A stretch of 35,210 nucleotides of DNA, from positions 1 to 35,210 of the forward strand of contig JAGXLF010000006.1 in NCBI GenBank assembly GCA_018334835.1, given 5' to 3'. The position numbers and the translations under genes were made by a program. The notes beneath the pieces were generated by a model. That model was given only the letters and a program-made list of their open reading frames with translations, searched no databases and was not told the origin of the DNA. Shown here in pieces: positions 25,590-34,700 of this stretch (position 1 is the first letter of the stretch; the number at the start of each line of letters is the position of its first letter). This DNA comes from Thermoplasmatota archaeon. GTDB taxonomy: Archaea; Thermoplasmatota; Thermoplasmata; Halarchaeoplasmatales; Halarchaeoplasmataceae.

Positions 25590-25603
25590 TGACAAAAACA
25601 AAA
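25570..25603 (+). repeat. 17-bp perfect tandem duplication across a stop codon
   Basis: TAGTGACAAAAACAAAA occurs twice back to back. The second copy begins with the TAG stop of the carbamoyltransferase gene; the first encodes its last residues. This looks like a slippage product. Confidence 0.9.
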
Positions 25604-25657
25604 GGTTGATAGAAAGATACATATTAGAAGAATCATATTAACCTCTTAGGGTGTATC

Positions 25658-26428
25658 ATGAATAAAAACGAAAATAAATTCAAAAAATTGAGAAGATTCA
25701 ATGGATTCATGGCGATCCTACATTTTGTTCAGGGCGTTCTGATGTTGTACCTGAGCAACGACTTCGCCATAGAAGTTACCTCTTCTTACATAGGAGGGCC
25801 ACCTGGAACCAGCGTAGAGTCGCTGCAAACTAATATCCTTTTCGAACTACAGATCGGACCGGCAGTGGCTGCATTCTTATTCATGTCCGCGATCGCTCAC
25901 TTCGTCGTTTCTACATTCGGGTTTAAATGGTACAAAAGGAATCTTAAAAACCATGTGAACAGAGCCCGCTGGATAGAATATTCTTTTAGCAGTTCATTGA
26001 TGATAGTGGTGATAGGCATGCTTGTCGGGATAACCGACATCGGATTTTTAATAGTTTTATCTCTGGTCAATGCCTCGATGATCCTCTTTGGATGGCTTAT
26101 GGAGACTTACAACCAAAGAACTGAGAAGGTCGTTTGGACACCTTTCATATTTGGATGTATAGCAGGGGTGGCCCCGTGGATAGCGATAGCAGCTAAACTT
26201 TTAACCATCAGAGCTTACGCCGAGGTAGCAATCCCAGATTTTGTCTTATGGATATTCGTATCGATAGCTATATTCTTCAACATATTCGCATTGAACCAGC
26301 TATTGCAGTATAAAGGTGTCTGGAAATGGAAAGATTACCTTTATGGAGAGAAGATGTATATCGTTCTGAGCCTCGTCGCAAAATCGGCTTTAGCCTGGCA
26401 AGTTTTTTCTGGAACACTAGCCGGCTAG
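25658..26428 (+). CDS. Heliorhodopsin
   Basis: A 256-residue seven-helix retinal protein of the heliorhodopsin family, inserted with the N-terminus in the cytoplasm, opposite to type-1 rhodopsins. The lysine-rich N-terminus (MNKNENKFKKLRRFN) fits that. Helix 7 contains LSLVAKSALAWQVFSGTL with Schiff-base lysine Lys242. Helix 3 contains ARWIEYSFSSSLMI with Glu107 as counterion, and His22 and His81 match the internal histidine pair of the family. A GEKMYIVLS segment precedes helix 7, and the long loop after helix 1 (EVTSSYIGGPPGTSVESLQ) is characteristic. Known members lack proton pumping and are thought to signal or regulate partners. It follows the carbamoyltransferase gene and converges on DP1; no retinal-forming dioxygenase is in the window. 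Confidence 0.96.
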   Translation: MNKNENKFKKLRRFNGFMAILHFVQGVLMLYLSNDFAIEVTSSYIGGPPGTSVESLQTNILFELQIGPAVAAFLFMSAIAHFVVSTFGFKWYKRNLKNHVNRARWIEYSFSSSLMIVVIGMLVGITDIGFLIVLSLVNASMILFGWLMETYNQRTEKVVWTPFIFGCIAGVAPWIAIAAKLLTIRAYAEVAIPDFVLWIFVSIAIFFNIFALNQLLQYKGVWKWKDYLYGEKMYIVLSLVAKSALAWQVFSGTLAG

Positions 26429-26477
26429 ATTTAGGTGAAGTGAAACTCCGATCGACCTTCATTTCCGCCCTTAAACA

Positions 26478-27917
26478 TCAATTGAACTCCCGTATAGAGA
26501 CCTTATTCGTTTTGGGATCTAGGATTGTAACTTTAGCAGGTTCCGGGTGGATGTCTCTCATCTTCTGATATTCCGTCTGTGTCTGCCAGGAGGACGCATT
26601 CACAAGAACTGTGCCGTGGTAGTCGTCTACAGCACACCTGTGGATATGGCCTGTAACGAATATATCCGGTACTTCTTCTATCGCCAAGTGATCTTTTTCT
26701 TCTGGAGCGATAGAGGTCTTCTTCCCGTATACAGGAACTAGATGCCTTCTTTTCAACATCTCTCTCTGAGCTGTTATCGGGCTCTCTTGGGTAACTTGAG
26801 GTAACATATCAGAGAGATCGTTTATGCTGTTACCGTGATACATCAGGATCTTCACACCCTCGAGTTCTATCAAAGAAGGATTCCCGAAGAACAGTACGTT
26901 TTCTGGAAACATCTCTCTTATCTCTTCAGGTAAACGGGGTTGAGGTTCAGCATTCCTCACGATATCGTGGTTACCTGGGATTGTGATTATCGTCAGATCA
27001 TCCCTTATAGCTTTGAAAAGCCTGGCCGCCTCTCGGTACTGCTCGTGGATATCGATGATATCCAGCTCTTCTTCTTGATTCGGGAAGATACCTATCCCAT
27101 CTATAAGGTCGCCGGGGATGATCAAGTATCTTATATTTTCGGCTTCATCAGAATTTATCCATGATGTAAAGTCGTCCCATCTATCCTTTAAGAAGGCGCT
27201 ACTCCCTACGTGGATATCTCCTAAAAAGGCGATCCTACCGGAGAAATCAGGCTTTGCTTTATCGTTCAACTTCGGTACATCTGGTCTTTTTATCTCTTCT
27301 ATCGCAAATGTGTCTTCGAAATCACCGTTGTTTTCCCACATCTCCCCTTTTGCAAGTATCACCTCGTCTTCTAGGATATTCTTCGTGTAGGCTTCGCTAT
27401 CGCTGGAGATAAAACCTCTTATCTCACCACTTTTATCTTCCAGAGTCAAGACTTTATTTCCGTTGGAAGTAGAGTGTATATCTCTAACCATACATATCGT
27501 AGAGGCTTCTCCTGCCCTTCTTGCTATTCTGTTTATGGGCCTAGCTTTTTTCCCCTCTCTTCTCTCTCTTATTATAGACCTCAGTGTTTTGAACCGGCTT
27601 TCAAAGTACTTACTGAAATCGTCTATTCCTCCAGTACATGTGGAATTTCCAGAGATGTCCTTCAACACTTCTATAGCCTCTCTAGGGTCACGGTCTTTCC
27701 GATCTGATCCTGGGCTTTTCTCTTCAACATCTTTTAAAACATCGTCTACAAAGCAGGAGATAGTCTCTTTACAAACTGGAAAGGGAAGTTTGTCTTCTTT
27801 CTCGGTCAGTTCCTCGATCACCTTGGAAGGCTCCTCCAATTCCTCTAGATATTCCATGGCTTCAGGAGTAAGAACCGTATTGTTCTTTGCGAGTTCACTG
27901 ACTATCCGGTCGCGCAT
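26478..27917 (-). CDS. polB: DNA polymerase D small subunit DP1
   Basis: The proofreading subunit of the euryarchaeal D-family replicative polymerase, 479 residues. After an N-terminal helical region and an OB fold (about 130-215) comes a calcineurin-like phosphodiesterase domain with GDIHVGS, IPGDLIDG, IPGNHDIVRN, MYHGNS and TGHIHR. All metal ligands are therefore present and 3'-5' exonuclease activity is expected. The C-terminus (NASSWQTQTEYQKMRDI) is the conserved segment linked to binding the large subunit DP2, which is not in this window. Start at ATG 27917; divergent from the beta-CASP gene across 131 bases. Confidence 0.96.
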   Translation of the reverse strand: MRDRIVSELAKNNTVLTPEAMEYLEELEEPSKVIEELTEKEDKLPFPVCKETISCFVDDVLKDVEEKSPGSDRKDRDPREAIEVLKDISGNSTCTGGIDDFSKYFESRFKTLRSIIRERREGKKARPINRIARRAGEASTICMVRDIHSTSNGNKVLTLEDKSGEIRGFISSDSEAYTKNILEDEVILAKGEMWENNGDFEDTFAIEEIKRPDVPKLNDKAKPDFSGRIAFLGDIHVGSSAFLKDRWDDFTSWINSDEAENIRYLIIPGDLIDGIGIFPNQEEELDIIDIHEQYREAARLFKAIRDDLTIITIPGNHDIVRNAEPQPRLPEEIREMFPENVLFFGNPSLIELEGVKILMYHGNSINDLSDMLPQVTQESPITAQREMLKRRHLVPVYGKKTSIAPEEKDHLAIEEVPDIFVTGHIHRCAVDDYHGTVLVNASSWQTQTEYQKMRDIHPEPAKVTILDPKTNKVSIREFN

Positions 27918-28048
27918 CTCGATCAGGATGCCATAGATTTTGGCCTATTAATCATTTTTTATATCTTTGGACGAAAATAGTGTGATCGGTATTTTTAAAA
28001 GGCAAATGATTTATAAGACCCGCCTATGCATAGACTAAGGGATTACAA

Positions 28049-29272
28049 ATGAAACTGAACTTTTTAGGTGGTGCATCAGAAGTTGGTGCTTTATCGATGG
28101 TGATGCACCAAAATGATGTATCGTTGATATTTGATCACGGTTTGTTACCGGATGATCCTCCTAAATATCCGATGAGGCCACCAATAGTTGATATGGGTTT
28201 CTTGAGTCACTCTCATCTTGATCACTGTGGGATGCTCCCCTCTTTACTCAGACAGAACGATATCCCGATACTTTCCAGTCATCCATCGGTTGAAGTCGCT
28301 GAACTTCTCCTTTACGACAGCTTGAAGATAGCTGATATCGAAGGGTATCCAAAACATTACGAAAAGATAGACATCAAGAACACGAAGGCTGCCTTCGATA
28401 TCGTAGGTTTCAATTCGAAGAGGGATATAGGTGGGATGGAAGTTGAGGTACACTCGGCAGGACATATTCCTGGTTCCAGCATGTTCGAGATCAAGAGTAA
28501 AGAAGATACTCTTTTCACGGGGGACATAAATACCAAGAATACTAGACTTCTCTGGGGTTCACATCCTGTAGAATGTGACAATCTTATAATGGAGACGACC
28601 TATGGAGGAGAGAACCATCCTGAGAGAGAAGAGACCGAAAAGAAATTTTTAGATAAAGTCGATGAGACTCTTGAAAGAGGCGGACAGGTGATAGTGCCCG
28701 TTTTCGCGGTCGGTAGAACTCAGGAGATATTGATGCTGTTGGACGATAGAGATTACGACGTTTGGTACGACGGCATGGGAAGAACGGTCAGCAGGATATA
28801 TCTGAATCATGAAGGATTTTTGCGCTCTCCGAAAAAGCTGAAAAAAGCCCTCTCTAATGCGAATGAGGTCAAATCTCCTTCGACTAGAGAAAGAGCGAAA
28901 GATGGTGAAGTGATAGTCACGACCAGCGGGATGGTCGAAGGAGGTCCTGTATTGGAGTACCTTAGGGAGATACGGACTGATCCGAACAGTTCTATACTAT
29001 TGACGGGATATCAGGTAGAAGGAACGAACGGTGAAAGACTCTTGGAGAACGAGATGATCAGAGATAGTGGAGCGACCCTTCCTGTTGAGTGCGATATCGA
29101 GAGATATGATTTTTCAGCACACGCGGGCCATGAAGAACTGGTCGAATTCGCGAAAGGATGCAATCCAGAGAAAATAGTATTGTGCCACGGAGATAAACGA
29201 GAAGAGGTAGCCGATGACCTTTCGGAATTTGAGATCTATACTCCTCGAGAAGGAGAGGTAATAGAGTTATGA
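28049..29272 (+). CDS. Beta-CASP MBL-fold ribonuclease-like protein
   Basis: A 407-residue RNA-processing nuclease candidate of the metallo-beta-lactamase/beta-CASP family related to CPSF73 and RNase J, without the N-terminal KH domains of archaeal CPSF1. Metal motifs: SHSHLDHCG (His54, His56, Asp58, His59), HIPGSS, FTGDINT, then beta-CASP motifs VPVFAVGRTQEIL, TTSGMVEGGP and SAHAGHEEL and a final CHGD. Expected to trim or cleave RNA in the cytoplasm. The TATA-like TTTATAAG lies about 35 bases before the ATG. Confidence 0.92.
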   Translation: MKLNFLGGASEVGALSMVMHQNDVSLIFDHGLLPDDPPKYPMRPPIVDMGFLSHSHLDHCGMLPSLLRQNDIPILSSHPSVEVAELLLYDSLKIADIEGYPKHYEKIDIKNTKAAFDIVGFNSKRDIGGMEVEVHSAGHIPGSSMFEIKSKEDTLFTGDINTKNTRLLWGSHPVECDNLIMETTYGGENHPEREETEKKFLDKVDETLERGGQVIVPVFAVGRTQEILMLLDDRDYDVWYDGMGRTVSRIYLNHEGFLRSPKKLKKALSNANEVKSPSTRERAKDGEVIVTTSGMVEGGPVLEYLREIRTDPNSSILLTGYQVEGTNGERLLENEMIRDSGATLPVECDIERYDFSAHAGHEELVEFAKGCNPEKIVLCHGDKREEVADDLSEFEIYTPREGEVIEL

Positions 29273-29328
29273 TATTTCTGTGATATTCGATACATAAAAT
29301 ATTTTATAGAGTATTTCTCTTAAACGGC

Positions 29329-30225
29329 ATGGTTATGCGGGAATTGTCCTTGATCAGATTAGTCATAGGAACTTCCTTTTTACTTGTAGCTTCTCTAAAG
29401 GACCTTAAAACTCGTCGAGTGCCAGATGAACTTTGGATAATTATGGGTTCGATCGCCATGGGGATCTTGGGACTTGAATTGCTTTTAATCAGAAAGGTGA
29501 ATTGGCAGTACTTTTTGATCTTTATCCCGATCGTTGTGATCTTTTTAGAAGCGTTTATAGATAGACCTCCCCTCTTTTCCGATGGGAGATTGAATCCGTT
29601 CGTTCTCGGATGGTTGACTCTTCCCCTGATAGTGTTCATATACATGATCAATGTCTTTGGCAGTGATGTTCTATTCTGGTCTTTGACCATGATACTGGCG
29701 GTCATGTTGTTCTCCTTCATCCTCTATTTCTTTTACATACTACACGGAGGGGCGGATGCTAAGGCTGTTATAACGCTCGCTATACTTCTCCCTTTTTATC
29801 CTGAAATCCCTGGACTGACCAATCATGCCGTTTCCCCTGAAGTTGTTTCCAGTATGGAGATCTTTTTCCCGTTCACGCTGATTATACTTCTTAATGCATC
29901 GCTCATTGTTTTGATCTTTCCTGTCGTCAACTTCATCCTGAATATGTATAAGGGGGATTTAGACATACCAAAGATGTTTTTTGGATATAAAAAGAGCGTG
30001 AGTAAGCTCGAAGATTCCTTTGTTTGGCCGATGGAGTATTATGAGGACGGGAGATTGAAAACCGAACTTTTCCCTAGGTCTGGAACAGATGAAAGGATCG
30101 AATCTCTGAAGCAACGAGATATGGAAACTGTTTGGGTGACTCCAAAGATCCCATTCATCCTTCCCATATCCATCGGTTTTATCATGTCATTTATAATAGG
30201 TAACCCGATACTATATCTTATGTGA
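29329..30225 (+). CDS. Prepilin-type aspartic peptidase (A24 family)
   Basis: A 298-residue multi-pass membrane protease that removes class III signal peptides from archaellin or pilin precursors. The two catalytic aspartates are in SLKDLKTRRVPDE (Asp25) and the GxGD-like HGGADAK (Asp143). Helices surround both. A soluble segment (about 215-275) and a final membrane helix resemble archaeal FlaK/EppA-type enzymes. No pilin or archaellum genes occur nearby, so it is an orphan here. Start at ATG 29329, with ATG 29335 as an alternative. Confidence 0.88.
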   Translation: MVMRELSLIRLVIGTSFLLVASLKDLKTRRVPDELWIIMGSIAMGILGLELLLIRKVNWQYFLIFIPIVVIFLEAFIDRPPLFSDGRLNPFVLGWLTLPLIVFIYMINVFGSDVLFWSLTMILAVMLFSFILYFFYILHGGADAKAVITLAILLPFYPEIPGLTNHAVSPEVVSSMEIFFPFTLIILLNASLIVLIFPVVNFILNMYKGDLDIPKMFFGYKKSVSKLEDSFVWPMEYYEDGRLKTELFPRSGTDERIESLKQRDMETVWVTPKIPFILPISIGFIMSFIIGNPILYLM

Positions 30226-30360
30226 ATGAACTTAGTTCGATAGTTATCTCGTTTCTCGGAGGTAGATAATAAAATCTTGCGAAAGGTTTAAATAACACGT
30301 CCTTACCTACCCTTATAAAGATTCGAAACAGACTATATATGTACATGGAGGGCCAACGGA

Positions 30361-30594
30361 TTGAAGATAGAAGGTAAGATTGAAACAATATCAGATCACG
30401 AAGAGATCATCGCTAGGTTTTTAAAACTCCCTCAAATAGGTGCTTCGGTCTTCGATAATAAAAAGAAATTCATCGGTGAGGTCGGGTGGATATTCGGTCC
30501 CGTTGAAAACCCTTACGTGGAAATAAAACTGAACATAGATTCGAAAAAAAGGCTCACTATGATGAGAGAAAAGATATATGTGGAGGAGATATAG
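30361..30594 (+). CDS. gar1: H/ACA ribonucleoprotein subunit Gar1
   Basis: A 77-residue subunit of the H/ACA pseudouridylation complex with Cbf5, Nop10 and L7Ae. The beta-barrel core is visible: LPQIGASVFDNKKKFIGEVGWIFGPVENPYVEIKL. TTG start supported by GGAGGG nine bases upstream; an out-of-frame ATG lies just before it. The stop is immediately followed by the tfb ATG, and gar1-tfb is a known archaeal gene pair. Confidence 0.94.
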   Translation: MKIEGKIETISDHEEIIARFLKLPQIGASVFDNKKKFIGEVGWIFGPVENPYVEIKLNIDSKKRLTMMREKIYVEEI

Positions 30595-31548
30595 ATGAAT
30601 GAGGAAATCGAGATAGAAGAGGAAGAAAAGAGTGCCGTGGAAAAAGTCACTGAATGCCCTGAATGCGGCAGTAGACATCTTGCCCAGGATTATGATAGAG
30701 GAGAATTGATCTGTGAAGATTGTGGTCTCGTTATAGATAATCAATACATCGACGAAGGTCCAGAGTGGAGAGCTTTTGACATGAAACAGGAGGAGAAAAG
30801 AGCGAGGACAGGAGCTCCCATGACGGAGATGGTCCACGATAAAGGCCTTTCTACCAGTATCGATTCTTCCAATAAGGATTCTTATGGGCGATCGATCCCT
30901 AGCAAAAAGAAGGCTCAGATATACAGGCTGAGAAAGTGGCAAAGGAGGATCAGAGTTTCGGACGCCACGGAAAGGAACCTTGCTTATGCCCTAACAGAGA
31001 TGGACAGGATGGCGTCGACCATGGGTCTCCCCAAGAATATCAGAGAGACTGCAGCAGTTATATATAGGAAAGCGGTGAAAAAGAACTTGATAAGGGGTAG
31101 GAGTATAAACAGTGTGGTGGCAGCTTCGCTTTATGCCGCCTGTAGAAAGGCTAACGTACCGAGAACACTCGATGAGATAGCGGAAGCGACCTCCTCTGAT
31201 AGGAAGGAAATAGGGAGAACATATAGGTTCCTCAGCCGGGAGCTGATATTAAAATTGAAGCCTACAAAACCTCAAGAATATCTGAGTCGGTTCTGCAGCG
31301 AACTAGACCTAAGCGGAAAGATACAGAAGATGGCAAAAGATATCATCGATCAAGCCGAAGAAAAAGAGCTGATATCAGGAAAAGGTCCGACCGGTCTAGC
31401 CGCCGCTGCGATATACATAGCTTCCATCAATGGCGGAGAAAGAAGAACACAGCGCGAGGTCGCCGATGTCGCTGCGGTCACGGAAGTGACGGTAAGAAAC
31501 AGATACAAGGAATTAGTAGATAAACTCGATATCGATATAGAAGTCTGA
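30595..31548 (+). CDS. tfb: Transcription initiation factor IIB
   Basis: Recruits RNA polymerase to TBP-bound promoters. The N-terminal zinc ribbon (CPECGSRH near residue 21 and CEDCGLV) is followed by the B-reader segment (PEWRAFD), then two cyclin repeats (about 115-205 and 210-317; [35 protein letters not shown] and the matching [14 protein letters not shown]). The length of 317 is normal. It directly abuts gar1, with GGAGGAG ahead of the ATG, and a T-rich tract follows. Confidence 0.97.
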   Translation: MNEEIEIEEEEKSAVEKVTECPECGSRHLAQDYDRGELICEDCGLVIDNQYIDEGPEWRAFDMKQEEKRARTGAPMTEMVHDKGLSTSIDSSNKDSYGRSIPSKKKAQIYRLRKWQRRIRVSDATERNLAYALTEMDRMASTMGLPKNIRETAAVIYRKAVKKNLIRGRSINSVVAASLYAACRKANVPRTLDEIAEATSSDRKEIGRTYRFLSRELILKLKPTKPQEYLSRFCSELDLSGKIQKMAKDIIDQAEEKELISGKGPTGLAAAAIYIASINGGERRTQREVADVAAVTEVTVRNRYKELVDKLDIDIEV

Positions 31549-31568
31549 GTACGATTTTCCAAACCAAA

Positions 31569-31587
31569 TTCTTTTTTTCTTTTTTTT
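31569..31587 (+). terminator. T-rich terminator after tfb
   Basis: An almost pure T tract, TTCTTTTTTTCTTTTTTTT-like, begins about 20 bases after the tfb stop codon, the usual archaeal intrinsic termination signal. Confidence 0.65.
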
Positions 31588-31688
31588 ACATTTTATAGAG
31601 GTTAGAATTTATTACGTTATCTAGAACAGTTAGAGGTTGTTATTATACTTTATTAAGTTTTACCAAAAAACTTTAGTAATGGTACAAA

Positions 31689-31709
31689 AAGATTATATAG
31701 AATAATCTT
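31689..31709 (+). promoter_or_regulatory. TATA box inside an inverted repeat
   Basis: AAGATTAT and ATAATCTT flank a 5-base centre, and the TATA element TTATATAG (31693-31700) sits inside. The spacing to ATG 31726 fits a leaderless transcript, so a repressor bound here would occlude the promoter. Confidence 0.5.
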
Positions 31710-31725
31710 GCGTTTGTTTTCCATC

Positions 31726-34700
31726 ATGGAGAAATATATCATGAATACGCCTCGAAGACGGTTGCGTAAAGCCTTTTTTCCTTTGTTGATCTCTACTCTT
31801 CTTGTGGCCTCTGTTTTCTCTTCAGGGATAGTTTTAGCTGAAGAAAATGAAGACAAGATCGAAATCCTCATACACAAGCAAGGGCTAGACTTTGAAAAAT
31901 TGAGTGTCAGACAAGAATTTTCTGTAATAGAAGAATATCATGAATTTGCTTTAGTCGAAACCACCGAAGAAAAGAAACTCACTTTGATGAGAGAAGGACA
32001 TATTATCGAGACTCTAGAAAATAAATATCATGTGGGGTTGCGTTCTTATTCTTTTAATACAGATGAGGGAACACCAAAAATACCTGAAAATCTTAAGATA
32101 GAAAAATATGCTGGCCAGGAAGAAGGTACCTACATAATCCAATTCATCGGTCCGATCAAAACCGAATGGAAAGAAGAACTCAAAGATATGGGAGTGAGTT
32201 TTCATGAATTCAGGCACAGGTACAATTACATAGTGAAGATGGACCCTAGCATCGAGAGAGATGTTGAAGACCTTAATTTTGTAAATTGGGTCGGTATATA
32301 TCAGCCCGCCTACAAGTTCGATCCCGGATTACTCAAAAGGTCGGATCCCGTAAATATAGAAATATCAATATTTGATGGGTCTAGACCGGAAAGTCTAGAA
32401 GGCAAAGAGCTTGGCCTTTCAGAATCTCAGTTCATCCCTGAAAAGGGTCGAATAACAGGTCAGGTAGAATCTGGGGGGATAAAAAGATTAGCTAATCAAC
32501 CTCATGTTCTTTCTATAACTGAGGAAACAGAAGAATACCAACTTTACAACTCAGATGCAACATGGGTAACAGAGACCGATCAACAAAACTATCGAAAAAT
32601 GACTGAAGATGGTATCACAGGAAATGGAGAACTGATCACCGTGATGGATAGCCAATTGTACATGGAAGATGACTGGATCGGAGAAGGTGTACACGAGGCG
32701 TGGGAAGACCCTGACGGCAATTCTGTAGGAGACGATCATCGCAAGGTCCAAGCTTGGTACGTGCCTGGAGATTCCAGTGCAAAACTAGAATACGGTGTTT
32801 ATCACGGCACTCACGTGACAGGTACAGTATTAGGTAACTCTCCTTCGTATGGTGAATACAGTAATAATGATGGTAATGCTCTCGAGGGACGGCTGATTTT
32901 TCAGGATATAGATAATGAAGTGTATGGTCTCAACCTTCCTTCAGATATGTACAATATGGGTTGGGGCGACGCTTACGATAGAGACTCTAGGGTTCATACG
33001 AACAGTTGGGGAGGAGGAGACGGCTACGGCGGTTTAGGTCTTGAGGCTGACGAATTCCTCTGGGATCACAAAGATTTCAATATTCTTTTTGCGATGGCTA
33101 ATTCTGGCCCCGATCCAAACACACTTTCTCAACAGGCTGAAGGGAAAAACGTGATCAGTGTGGGCTCAGTTAAGAATTATCCTTATCAGGAAAGCGTTTC
33201 TTCTTTCAGCAGCAGAGGTTATGCGGACGATGGCAGGATAAAACCAACTGTGATGCACGTGGGTGAGAACGTCGTCTCAGCGAATCGGAGCTATGATGGC
33301 TATCAATCTCTAAGTGGAACGAGTATGGCGACGCCCGGCATCGCAGGCCAAGTTGGTCAGATCAGACAGTACTTCGGAGAAGGTTGGCATATAGGCGGTA
33401 TTCCTAATGAAGGGGAAGGTTTCCAACCGAGCAACGCCCTTGTCAGAGCTACATTAATCAACGGCGCAGTTGAGATAACAGGTGAAGGAGCTTACCACAG
33501 CGATGAGATGTTTCCGAACAAAGACCAAGGGTATGGTAGAAGTAAGCTAGACCGAGTTTTACACCTTGAAGGAGATGAGAGGGAGTTGGAAGTGTTCGAT
33601 TCATTGGATGAAAATGTAACTCTTGATACTGGCGAGAGCTGGAGCATGAACTTTGAAGTCGATGATCCCTCACAAGAACTTGAAGTCGCTTTAGCTTGGA
33701 CAGATCATCCCGGGTCGAGTGGTTCTAATGAGAGCAATCCAGCGATCGTCAACGATCTCGATCTTGAGTTAAATACGCCAAATGGTACAAGATATGTAGG
33801 TAATGCATTTACGGGATATAATCCCGGTTACTCAAAGGGGAATCCAACCAGCAATCCGTGGAACGGACAGCGCGATGGGGAATTTGATGGATTGAACGTG
33901 GAAGAAAACATCCTCTTGATTCCAGATCAGAACGGCGTTGAAGGAGGTACTTACGAGCTGACGGTCAGTGGTCATAACGTTCCCGAAGATACACAACCTT
34001 TTGCTATTGTAATAAGCGGCGGACTCGGTTCGTCTGAAACTTCTAAATCACCTTCCATCGAACTGACAAACCCGAAAGAAGGAGAAACTTGGTATTCTGG
34101 GGGGAAAGAAGACATCACCTGGGAAACTGAAAGGGGCGATGGATCCTTAGAAGATGTCGATCTGGAATACTCTTCAGATGGAGGCGCTTCCTGGTCGTCT
34201 ATAGCTCAAGGTGTTGAGGACGATGGCGTTTACACATGGACTGTACCTGAGATATCTTCTAGTGAAGCGAAAATCCGGGCGACCGTCTACGATAGTAACG
34301 ATCTTAGCGATGAAAACGTTAGTGGTCTGTTCACCATTGAGGAGAAATCTAGTCCACTCAAACCGACTAATCCGGAGCCTAAAGATGGAGCTACGGGCAT
34401 AAATGCTGATGTTAAATTGAGTATTTACGTAGAACATGAAGATGGCGAGGATATGGACGTGTATTTCTATGATGCCTCCGATGATAGCCTGATTGGAAAG
34501 GATGAAGGAATACCTTCAGGTTCACGCTCTTCTGTAGACTGGATAGGACTGGATCATGGAACTATTTACGAATGGTATGCTGAAGCTGATGATGGCAAAT
34601 CAAGTAACGTATCTGGTGTTTGGCAATTCACAACTATAGAAGAGCACATCCTTACGATCGAAACTATAGGTCAAGGTAGTATCGATCCTTCCGAAGGGAG

